DNA of 64,000 bases from Acidobacteriaceae bacterium (GTDB taxonomy: Bacteria > Acidobacteriota > Terriglobia > Bryobacterales > Bryobacteraceae). The notes below the pieces were generated by a model, which worked only from the letters and a program-made list of their open reading frames with translations, ran no database searches and was not told the DNA's origin. The stretch is from contig JAFAYI010000006.1 of assembly GCA_019240475.1 (NCBI GenBank), positions 186,001 to 250,000 on the forward strand, read 5' to 3'. Within the stretch, counting starts at the first letter, position 1; each line of letters opens with the position of its first letter. Shown here in pieces: positions 45,194 to 52,153 of this stretch. A program made the position numbers and the translations under genes.

Positions 45194-45940
45194 CTATTTA
45201 TTCTCTGTCGTTTCCGTGGTTTCCCGAGCCTCGAAGAGGTCTTCGGCAACCAACGGCATTCCCGGCTCCATGCGCGCATTCGAGGTCACGTTGTAGCGGG
45301 CTCGCGACTCGAAAAGCTTTTCGACTTCCCGCCGCGGCAGCGCTCGCGCGCCGCCCAGCATCTCGGCCACAAAGGTGATGCGAGCGAAGTGTTCCACGAT
45401 CTCCATGCGGAAAAAGGCCTGCCAGACGTCCGCTCCAAAGCTCGTACATCCATGATTTTCCAGCAGCAACGCGTCGTAATTGGGAATGAATGGGCGCATG
45501 CCTTCGCTTAGCGCGGGTGTACCCGGCAAGCCGTAGCTGGCGAGCGGAACCGCCCCGAGGTTGATGACCACTTCAGGCAGCAGCGCTTTATCTAAAGCGC
45601 GTCCGGCGGAGGCGAACCCGGTAGCCACCGGAGGATGAGCATGCACGACGCTCCGCACGTCGGGGCGCATCGAGTAGATGGTGATATGCATGGCGATCTC
45701 GCTGGTGCAGTCCCGGCGGCCATCCAGTATCCGCCCCTGCATATCGACGACGATCAGATCTTCTAAATTCACCATTCCCTTGCTGACCGCCGTGGGCGTG
45801 CACAGAATGCGATTTTCGTCGAGCCGGATACTGACGTTCCCGTCGTTCATCGCAACCCAGCCTTTTTCGTAAACGCGGTGGCAGACGCAAACCAGATCGT
45901 TACGGTATTCCTGCTCAGTTTTGCCCATGCGCTCCAGCAT
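45194..45940 (-). CDS. Class II aldolase family protein (L-fuculose-phosphate aldolase-like)
   Basis: Zinc-dependent aldolase fold: GNVSIRLDENRILCTPTA at the phosphate site, SVVHAHPPVATGFA (His-Ala-His zinc ligands), a Glu in LLPEVVINLG and the third His in LENHGCTSFGADVW. The family includes fuculose- and rhamnulose-phosphate aldolases and ribulose epimerases. The ATG at 45940 is used here; another at 45928 is preceded by GGAG only 3 bases away, and a TTG at 45952 is also in frame. It precedes ilvB on the same strand with a 269-base leader between, so it is probably a separate unit. The substrate is not fixed by these motifs. Confidence 0.85.
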   Translation of the reverse strand: MLERMGKTEQEYRNDLVCVCHRVYEKGWVAMNDGNVSIRLDENRILCTPTAVSKGMVNLEDLIVVDMQGRILDGRRDCTSEIAMHITIYSMRPDVRSVVHAHPPVATGFASAGRALDKALLPEVVINLGAVPLASYGLPGTPALSEGMRPFIPNYDALLLENHGCTSFGADVWQAFFRMEIVEHFARITFVAEMLGGARALPRREVEKLFESRARYNVTSNARMEPGMPLVAEDLFEARETTETTENK

Positions 45941-45979
45941 TCTATCAAGCAAATTTTATCTGACGGCTACAATTAAGCC

Positions 45980-46822
45980 GTGGAAAATCGGCGCATGTGC
46001 CCAAATTGCCGGGCATTCATCACCAAGGGCGATCGTGTATGTCCTTATTGCGGCATTCAACTGGGGCCACGCGCGGTCGATCTGCGCGCCACGCAGTTTG
46101 CCGCTTCGCTGGTGCCGCGAGGAAACATTACTGCCACTGTGTTCTTGATTGTCAACGCGACGCTGTACTTGATAGAGCTGATCTTGAGCAACAGGATCTT
46201 TCAGACCTCTTTTGGAACTTTGAATCCCGGAGCGGCCGCGCTGATGGGCTCCACGCTGCCTCGCGTTCATTACGGGCTTCAGTGGTGGCGTTTAATTACG
46301 GCCGGTTTCCTGCACCTTGGCCTCATGCACATTGCGATGAACTCATGGAGCTTATTCATTCTGGTTACCGAGGCCGAAGAATTCTACGGTCCTAGCCGCG
46401 TTGTCTTCACGTACATTTTCTCCACGTTCACCGGTTTCCTGCTGAGCAGCATCTGGTCGCCCAACAACTTATCCGCAGGCGCATCGGCGGCCTGCTTCGG
46501 ATATTTTGGCCTTATGCTGGCAATGGCTACTCGGCGGCGGTCCGATCCGCTTGCTCAAGCGGTGCGGTCCCACTACGGCCAGTGGCTTCTGTTTGGGCTG
46601 GTGCTCAGCATTCTTCCAGGCGTCGATCTGGCCGCGCATGTGGGTGGATTTGTCGGCGGCTTCGTGACGGGGCTGGTGGCCGGCTTGCCGGGACTGCCAA
46701 ATTCACCTCGGGAGACGGCCTGGAAAATTTTGGCTGGCGCGGCGATAGCGGTAACCGTTTACGCCTTTTGGCAAGACCTTCTGTCGTACCATGCTCTTAT
46801 ACGGCAACTGAACGGTGCGTAA
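45980..46822 (+). CDS. Rhomboid intramembrane serine protease with N-terminal zinc ribbon
   Basis: A zinc ribbon (CPNCRAFITKGDRVCPYCG) occupies residues 7-25. After it, six or seven membrane helices carry rhomboid motifs: the loop HLGLMHIAMN (His and Asn of the oxyanion site), the catalytic Ser in GASAACFGYFG, and the catalytic His in AAHVGGFVGGF. Rhomboids cut membrane proteins within or near the membrane. Translation starts at a GTG at 45980; an ATG five codons in is also possible. The divergent aldolase gene starts 40 bases away. The zinc-ribbon fusion is seen in some rhomboids, and its role is not known. Confidence 0.88.
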   Translation: MENRRMCPNCRAFITKGDRVCPYCGIQLGPRAVDLRATQFAASLVPRGNITATVFLIVNATLYLIELILSNRIFQTSFGTLNPGAAALMGSTLPRVHYGLQWWRLITAGFLHLGLMHIAMNSWSLFILVTEAEEFYGPSRVVFTYIFSTFTGFLLSSIWSPNNLSAGASAACFGYFGLMLAMATRRRSDPLAQAVRSHYGQWLLFGLVLSILPGVDLAAHVGGFVGGFVTGLVAGLPGLPNSPRETAWKILAGAAIAVTVYAFWQDLLSYHALIRQLNGA

Positions 46823-46861
46823 GGTCAACGGACGTAGGCCGGACGTCCGAAAGCAACCCTC

Positions 46862-48034
46862 GTGGCTCAAGTCTTCTTGCTTCGCGGGGCCAAGCAACTG
46901 TTAACCTTGCGGGGTCCAAGTGGTATTCGCCGGGGCGCCGCCCTCCAGGATTTGGGGATTATCGAAGATGGATCCGTGCTAATCCGCGACGGTACAATTG
47001 CCGCCGTCGGCAGCACGCGCCGCTTGGAAAATCTAAAGGAGGCGCGCGAGGCCATCGAGATACCGGCCACGGGCAACGTCGTCATGCCCGCCTTCGTGGA
47101 CCCCAACCTGCATCTGAGCCTAACCGGCTCTAACGGCTCACCGGAACACAAGCGCAAGAAGTTAGGTGAATTTTACGATGAAAGCTTGGCGTTGATGCGC
47201 GCCTGCCTTCAACACGGAACACTGAACGCGGAGGTGAAGGCGCACGGCCATAAAGGAGATCTTCACTCCGACATCTCCGTTTTGCGACAGCTCTCGAACA
47301 TCGGCAACCAGCCGGTCGGCATGGCTCGAACCTGGCGAATTGGCGGCCAGCGCGCCGCTGGCGAGCCTTTCACTCAAGAATTCCGCCAAGCGCTAGATAC
47401 TGTTCTAACGCGCAAACTGGTCAACTCTATCGAATTCGCGGCGCACCCCGACCAGCCTGTCAATCGGGAATTGCTTGCTGCCGCCCAAGGCCGAGACTTG
47501 AATCTAGAGTTGGAGTGGGCAGGGGGGGATGCGCAGGCCTTGGCGGAAAATCTTGACCGGTTCCGGCCGGCAACGGTCTTTTGTCCGAGCGACTTGAGCC
47601 CGGAAGAATGTTCCGTTCTGTCGGGAATATCCGCGGCGGTCGTTTTCGCGCCCGGGCGCGAGATTGTGGAAGACCGCGGCGGCGACGCGGCCCGCCGTTT
47701 GCTGGAGGCCGGGGCCGCCATTGCGATCGGGAGCGGCTATCACGCCACGCAATCGCCGACGTTCAGTATGCAAATGGCCGTTGCGCTTGCTGTTTTCCGG
47801 TCGCGCCTCACCGTTGAAGCGGCCATCTCGGCAGCCACCATCAATGCAGCGTACGCCATCGGATGCGGTCACCTGCGAGGGAGTCTGGAGTATGGCAAAC
47901 GGGCCGATCTCTTGATGTTGAATCTTCCCGATTATCGTGAGATCCCGCGCCGGTTCGGCGTCAATCACGTGGGCATCGCGATTCGCGATGGCAACTTGGT
48001 CCTGAATAGAACCCGTTGGAAAATAGGAGCCTGA
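46862..48034 (+). CDS. HutI-like amidohydrolase relative lacking most metal ligands
   Basis: The protein aligns by eye with imidazolonepropionase. It has the N-terminal beta-sandwich with IRDGTIAAVGSTRRL, the site VDPNLHLSLTG where HutI has V-D-x-H-T-H, EVKAHGHKGD where HutI has E-V-K-S-G-Y-G-L, and SPTFSMQMAVALAVFRSRLTVEAAISAATINAAYAIG, which is the HutI signature. Asn82 replaces the first ligand His (His84 is kept), an LELEW segment replaces the usual His-containing strand, and Gly292 sits where the catalytic Asp is expected. It is therefore probably inactive as a hydrolase, or uses another chemistry. The start is a GTG at 46862. The ftcD gene follows after 9 bases. Confidence 0.75.
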   Translation: MAQVFLLRGAKQLLTLRGPSGIRRGAALQDLGIIEDGSVLIRDGTIAAVGSTRRLENLKEAREAIEIPATGNVVMPAFVDPNLHLSLTGSNGSPEHKRKKLGEFYDESLALMRACLQHGTLNAEVKAHGHKGDLHSDISVLRQLSNIGNQPVGMARTWRIGGQRAAGEPFTQEFRQALDTVLTRKLVNSIEFAAHPDQPVNRELLAAAQGRDLNLELEWAGGDAQALAENLDRFRPATVFCPSDLSPEECSVLSGISAAVVFAPGREIVEDRGGDAARRLLEAGAAIAIGSGYHATQSPTFSMQMAVALAVFRSRLTVEAAISAATINAAYAIGCGHLRGSLEYGKRADLLMLNLPDYREIPRRFGVNHVGIAIRDGNLVLNRTRWKIGA

Positions 48035-48043
48035 GTCGCGCGA

Positions 48044-48964
48044 TTGCTGATCGAATGTGTACCTAACTTCTCCGAAGGACGCGACGCCGCGCGCATCGCG
48101 GCTCTCGAACAGGCCATAGCCTCTACTCCCGGAGCGCTGCTTCTTCACCGCACCTCGGATCCGGATCACAATCGCACGGTGGTCACGTTCGCCGGCGACC
48201 GCCGGGCAGTCATTGAGGCGGCTATTCGCGCGGCCGCCAAGGCCGCCGAACTCATCGATCTGAATCGTCATCGCGGAGTTCATCCTCGCCTTGGCGCTCT
48301 GGACGTGTTGCCTTTCGTTCCGCTCGAAGGCGCCACGCTCGAAATTTGCGCCGCGATCGCTCACGAAGCGGGCGCTCGTATCTGGGATGAGTTGGGTATA
48401 CCGGTTTATTTCTACCAAGCTGCCGCGCTCAGGCCGGACCGAGTTCAACTGGAAAATGTGCGCCGCGGGCAATTCGAATATCTGCGCGAAGCGGTTCTGG
48501 TGGATGAAAGCAAACGACCCGATGTTGGAGGTCCCGCGCTTCATCCCACCGCTGGAGCCGTTATCGTGGGAGGCCGCAAACTGCTCGTGGCATATAACGT
48601 CAACCTGAATACTACGGACCTGGATGTCGCAAAATTTATCGCTAAACGGGTCCGTACAAGCGGCGGCGGCCTCCCCGCCGTGAAAGCCTTGGGCCTGCCG
48701 CTTCCCTCCCGAGGCTTGGTGCAGGTCTCCATGAACCTGACCGACTTCGAGGTAACGCCTCCGCACGTAGTCTTCGCCGAAATTTTCCGCCTGGCTGCTT
48801 CCCGAGACGTGGAAATAGCCGAAAGCGAGTTAATTGGATTGATGCCGAGCCGGGCCATGGAATTGGCTGCCGCTCATTGCCTGCGGCTTCTGCATTTCGA
48901 TTCGCTTTCGGTGCTCGAGAATCGCATGCGAGCCGTGGGCGGCCGCGCAGACTCCGTATTATGA
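48044..48964 (+). CDS. ftcD: Glutamate formimidoyltransferase (transferase domain only)
   Basis: The family moves the formimidoyl group from formimidoyl-glutamate to tetrahydrofolate, late in histidine breakdown. The two half domains are seen: IECVPNFSEGRDAARIAALEQAI and RHRGVHPRLGALDVLPFVPL, in which the His is the catalytic base, then LVAYNVNLNTTDLDVAKFIAKRVR at the folate side. The 306-residue length matches transferase-only forms; the cyclodeaminase domain is absent. TTG at 48044 is the start; GGAG lies about 14 bases before, a little far. It is co-directional with the HutI-like gene, but no hutH or hutU is in the window. Confidence 0.88.
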   Translation: MLIECVPNFSEGRDAARIAALEQAIASTPGALLLHRTSDPDHNRTVVTFAGDRRAVIEAAIRAAAKAAELIDLNRHRGVHPRLGALDVLPFVPLEGATLEICAAIAHEAGARIWDELGIPVYFYQAAALRPDRVQLENVRRGQFEYLREAVLVDESKRPDVGGPALHPTAGAVIVGGRKLLVAYNVNLNTTDLDVAKFIAKRVRTSGGGLPAVKALGLPLPSRGLVQVSMNLTDFEVTPPHVVFAEIFRLAASRDVEIAESELIGLMPSRAMELAAAHCLRLLHFDSLSVLENRMRAVGGRADSVL

Positions 48965-48967
48965 GGT

Positions 48968-50209
48968 ATGGCCACTACTCATACCGCGCCGGTGACCTCT
49001 TCGTTCGAGCACATCGCCAGTCTTGAACAAAGCTACTTGCTGCAGAATTACGCGCGCTATCCACTGGCGCTGCATCGTGGGAAGGGCTGCTACGCCTATG
49101 ACCTGAAAGGCAACCGATACCTGGACCTAATCAGCGGCATCGGCGTTAACTCGCTTGGTTACTCTCACCCGCGCATTACGCGCGTCATTCGCCAGCAGGC
49201 GGGGCTGCTCCTGCACACTTCCAATCTGTACTACCACGAGTACCAAGGCCGTTTGGCCGAACGGCTAGCCAAGGCCAGCGGCTTGAACCGCGTATTCTTC
49301 TGTAATTCAGGAACCGAGGCCGTGGAAGGCGCGATCAAGATGGCGCGTGCCCATGGGAATTCGAAAAACAAGAACAAAGTCGAAATAGTTTCGCTTGAAA
49401 ATTCCTTTCATGGGCGCACGCTCGGCGCATTGTCAATTACCGGGCAGCCGAAATATCGAAATGATTTCGAACCATTATTGCCAGGTGTGCAATTTGTCCC
49501 ACGAAACGATATCCACAAACTCGAAGAAGCTGTAGATGAAAATACCGCCGGTATTTTTCTCGAATTCATACAAGGGGAAGGCGGAATCTATCCAATCTCG
49601 GAAGCATTCGCGCGCAAAGCTCATGAACTTGCGTCAAAGTACGATGCATTGCTGGTGTTCGATGAAATCCAGTGCGGGGTAGGTCGGCCCGGCGCGTACT
49701 TCGCGTATCAGTTGCTGGACCCCATAATGATGCCGGATATTGTGCTCGTAGCTAAGCCAATGGCTTGCGGCCTCCCACTTGGCGCCGTCATCGCCAATGA
49801 GAAGGCCGCCTCTACGATCAAGCCCGGAATGCACGGCTCCACCTATGGCGGAGGTCCGCTCGCCTGTCGCGTAGCGCTTGAATTCTTCGACATTCTAGAC
49901 GATCTGTTGCCATCCATCGATTCGGTGGGCGGCTATTTCCGCATGAAGCTAACGGATCTGATGCGCGCTTTTCCATTCATAAAAGAGGTGCGCGGCCAAG
50001 GACTCATGATCGGTGTTGAGATGGCGTTTCCTTGCAAGGACCTTGTGCTGAACGGGATTCGGGAAGGCCTTTTATTTAATTGCGCGCACGACACCGTTTT
50101 GCGGTTCTTACCGCCTTACATCCTGACAGAACAGGATGTCGACCGGGCGATCGCAAGGCTCGTGAAAATTTTCAGCAGCGTGAAGCCGCAGCCGGCCGGC
50201 GCGGTCTGA
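48968..50209 (+). CDS. Class III aminotransferase, acetylornithine/ornithine type
   Basis: A PLP enzyme of about 413 residues. VFFCNSGTEAVEGAIKMAR binds the phosphate, FLEFIQGEGGIYPIS and LLVFDEIQCGVGRPG place the pyridine-ring Asp, and the catalytic Lys is in LVAKPMACGLPLGAVI. The C-terminus VRGQGLMIGVEM and HDTVLRFLPPYILTEQDVD match ArgD/ornithine aminotransferases. The Pro after the Lys (AKP rather than AKA/AKG) is slightly unusual. It follows ftcD by 3 bases, which links it to glutamate metabolism. Acetylornithine, ornithine or 4-aminobutyrate could be the substrate. Confidence 0.88.
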   Translation: MATTHTAPVTSSFEHIASLEQSYLLQNYARYPLALHRGKGCYAYDLKGNRYLDLISGIGVNSLGYSHPRITRVIRQQAGLLLHTSNLYYHEYQGRLAERLAKASGLNRVFFCNSGTEAVEGAIKMARAHGNSKNKNKVEIVSLENSFHGRTLGALSITGQPKYRNDFEPLLPGVQFVPRNDIHKLEEAVDENTAGIFLEFIQGEGGIYPISEAFARKAHELASKYDALLVFDEIQCGVGRPGAYFAYQLLDPIMMPDIVLVAKPMACGLPLGAVIANEKAASTIKPGMHGSTYGGGPLACRVALEFFDILDDLLPSIDSVGGYFRMKLTDLMRAFPFIKEVRGQGLMIGVEMAFPCKDLVLNGIREGLLFNCAHDTVLRFLPPYILTEQDVDRAIARLVKIFSSVKPQPAGAV

Positions 50210-50216
50210 CACACGT

Positions 50217-50846
50217 TCAGCTCCCGCAAGGTGTCACGTTATGCGGCAATGGCAGGCCTACCGGTAACGATGTCATGAACTCGCTAGAAACCTTCAAAGC
50301 GCCGCCATTCCCGCACAAATGACTCAGCGTTTCCGAATCGGGGATGTATCGAAAGAGCCCGCTCTCTATGTAATACATACGCCCATCCGGCCCTTGTAAG
50401 ATACGGCTGTTGATCATCGGTAATTCCGGCCCGGCGGGCAGAGAATCCAGGAGCCGGTCGGTGACATCTACCGGGGCGTGCTTTACGGCGAGATTGGAAA
50501 GCGTTGCGGGGTCCGGTACATAGCGGCGCGTGCCGTGGACCATGAGGTAAATTTTTCGATCCGGAGCCCGCAGCAATCGGCTATCGAGATGAGGCATGTC
50601 CGGACCCTGTTTAATGGAGCCGAACTGGTCGTTCGTGATGGGGATGATTTCGGTAGCAACAAATCCAAGATTATCGAAAGTAGGCAAGTCCGGGATGTGC
50701 CTCAATCGGCCGGCTTGAACCGCGCATATCCACTCGTTCGGCGCGCGAATCACGCTGCCGTCGGGAACCACAGGCTCGGATAGAAAGCAAGAGGCGTTCA
50801 GTAGCAGGGACGCGAGAATCCCGAATAGGAGCAGAGAAGAGCGCAT
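50217..50846 (-). CDS. Secreted protein of three approximately 50-residue repeats
   Basis: The ATG at 50846 (MRSSLLLFGILASLLLNASC) starts a clear signal peptide; an upstream in-frame ATG at 50858 also exists, and the Cys after NAS gives an imperfect lipobox, so a lipoprotein is possible. The mature protein has three repeats built on GSVIRAPN...GRLRHIPDLPTFDNLG, SRLLRAPDRKIYLMVHGTRRYVPDPATLSNL and SRILQGPDGRMYYIESGLFRYIPDSETLSHL, with Y/H-I/V-P-D-x-x-T near each end. A shorter carboxy part ends in Cys. The design resembles a small propeller or beta-repeat. I do not recognise the family. It lies at the end of a minus-strand glycan operon. Confidence 0.7.
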   Translation of the reverse strand: MRSSLLLFGILASLLLNASCFLSEPVVPDGSVIRAPNEWICAVQAGRLRHIPDLPTFDNLGFVATEIIPITNDQFGSIKQGPDMPHLDSRLLRAPDRKIYLMVHGTRRYVPDPATLSNLAVKHAPVDVTDRLLDSLPAGPELPMINSRILQGPDGRMYYIESGLFRYIPDSETLSHLCGNGGALKVSSEFMTSLPVGLPLPHNVTPCGS

Positions 50847-50961
50847 ACAAATCAGCATACGAGCGTGAGCGACTCGCTCGCGACTCCTCATGTAATCGCG
50901 TGGATTACGCCGTTGCTCCGGTGTATGGATGCTGTGCTGCCGTCCAATCCCTAGCGCCAGA

Positions 50962-52116
50962 TTACGCCTCATCCAATAACCAGCGTCCTTGCTGAGATGT
51001 CTCCCGCACCATTTCCTTCATCAGTCGAATCCGCTCTTCTTGAATCCGGTTTAATGGCAGGCGTTCGGGAGTTCTATGCCGCAATGTCGCATAGAACTCG
51101 CAGCCGCTTGTCGGAAACGAGTGCTCGATATGAAATGGCAACACTCCCAACTGTCCCAACTCAAAAATGATAAGTGCAAAACTGGAGGGAGTGTATATTG
51201 TCGCGTGATAATCTACGTACGGACCGGACTCATCTTCGATCGTGTTGTCAAACCGCCGCTTTGCCGCCATGAGTTGGTCCTCATCAACGCAATTGAAACT
51301 GAAATCACCCACCAGGCGTGTTGACCAGCCAATTTGCCCGCTTTCGCTCACGTTGTAGGCCATATAATCGAAAGCGGTCTTCTTACTATGGCGTGTCCGG
51401 CGCGCATCGTGGGCGCAGAGATAGTCGCTGGTCATGGTTAGAGGCTTGAAAAAGTCAAAACTGAAGCGTTTGTCTGGAATAACTAAAGAAACCAACCCTC
51501 CGGGTTTCAGAACGGAAGTCGCAAATAGAAAGAATGCGATGGGGTTCGGTAAATGCTCAATGACATGACTCGCGATCACTGCGTCGAAGCTGTTGCGGTT
51601 CTCAGACGGAATCACGGCTTCAAGCGGCCCTCCCCTCCAAACATAATCAACCGGCTCAACTAATGCGATCGGTTGATGCCCTCGATATTTGGCCTCGAGT
51701 TCCTCCTTTGTCGCGTGATCGAGCGAGAAACTATTCCACCCTTTCGAACGAGGCGTCAGAGGGCTATATCCCGGTCCGACTTCCAGTATCTTCATGTCGC
51801 GGGAAATGAAACAAAGGGCCTTCTCTTCTTTCGTCCAATCGGACAGCAGCGCCTTGCGCGGCGAACGCGACAGGTGGTCCCCTCTTTCGTTAGTCACGCC
51901 CACGACGTCCGTGGGGGTTAAAGCCTTTGCGAGAGTAACCTCGAATCCAACATTGTTTCGCGAGAGGTGCGTGATGTCGGGTCTGACTAATGAAGGAGGG
52001 AAGGAGGCAACGGCAGCGCCGTTGACCCAGGCCGTCAACGTTAAATCCAAGTTACTTTCATCGTAAGCCCAGCCGGCAATCGAATGCATGCCGACTCTGT
52101 CGAGATAGCCCTTCAA
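50962..52116 (-). CDS. SAM-dependent methyltransferase with N-terminal beta domain
   Basis: Residues about 100-320 form a methyltransferase: ILEVGPGYSPLTPRSKGW is motif I, SFDAVIASHVIEHLPNPIAFFLFATSVLKPGGLVSLVIPD the usual loop and strand 5, and DYHATIYTPSSFALIIFELGQLG the family end. The first 90 residues (GYLDRVGMHSIAGWAYDESN and VRPDITHLSRNNVGFEVTL) form a beta-rich domain common in glycan enzymes. The likely role is O-methylation of a sugar, since glycosyltransferase and repeat genes surround it. It is the fourth gene of the minus-strand run 56980-50217. The start could be the M at 52116. Confidence 0.82.
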   Translation of the reverse strand: MKGYLDRVGMHSIAGWAYDESNLDLTLTAWVNGAAVASFPPSLVRPDITHLSRNNVGFEVTLAKALTPTDVVGVTNERGDHLSRSPRKALLSDWTKEEKALCFISRDMKILEVGPGYSPLTPRSKGWNSFSLDHATKEELEAKYRGHQPIALVEPVDYVWRGGPLEAVIPSENRNSFDAVIASHVIEHLPNPIAFFLFATSVLKPGGLVSLVIPDKRFSFDFFKPLTMTSDYLCAHDARRTRHSKKTAFDYMAYNVSESGQIGWSTRLVGDFSFNCVDEDQLMAAKRRFDNTIEDESGPYVDYHATIYTPSSFALIIFELGQLGVLPFHIEHSFPTSGCEFYATLRHRTPERLPLNRIQEERIRLMKEMVRETSQQGRWLLDEA

Positions 52117-52153
52117 ATCTGTTGCCCTCAGCTCGCCGGAGCGTTTATCGCGG

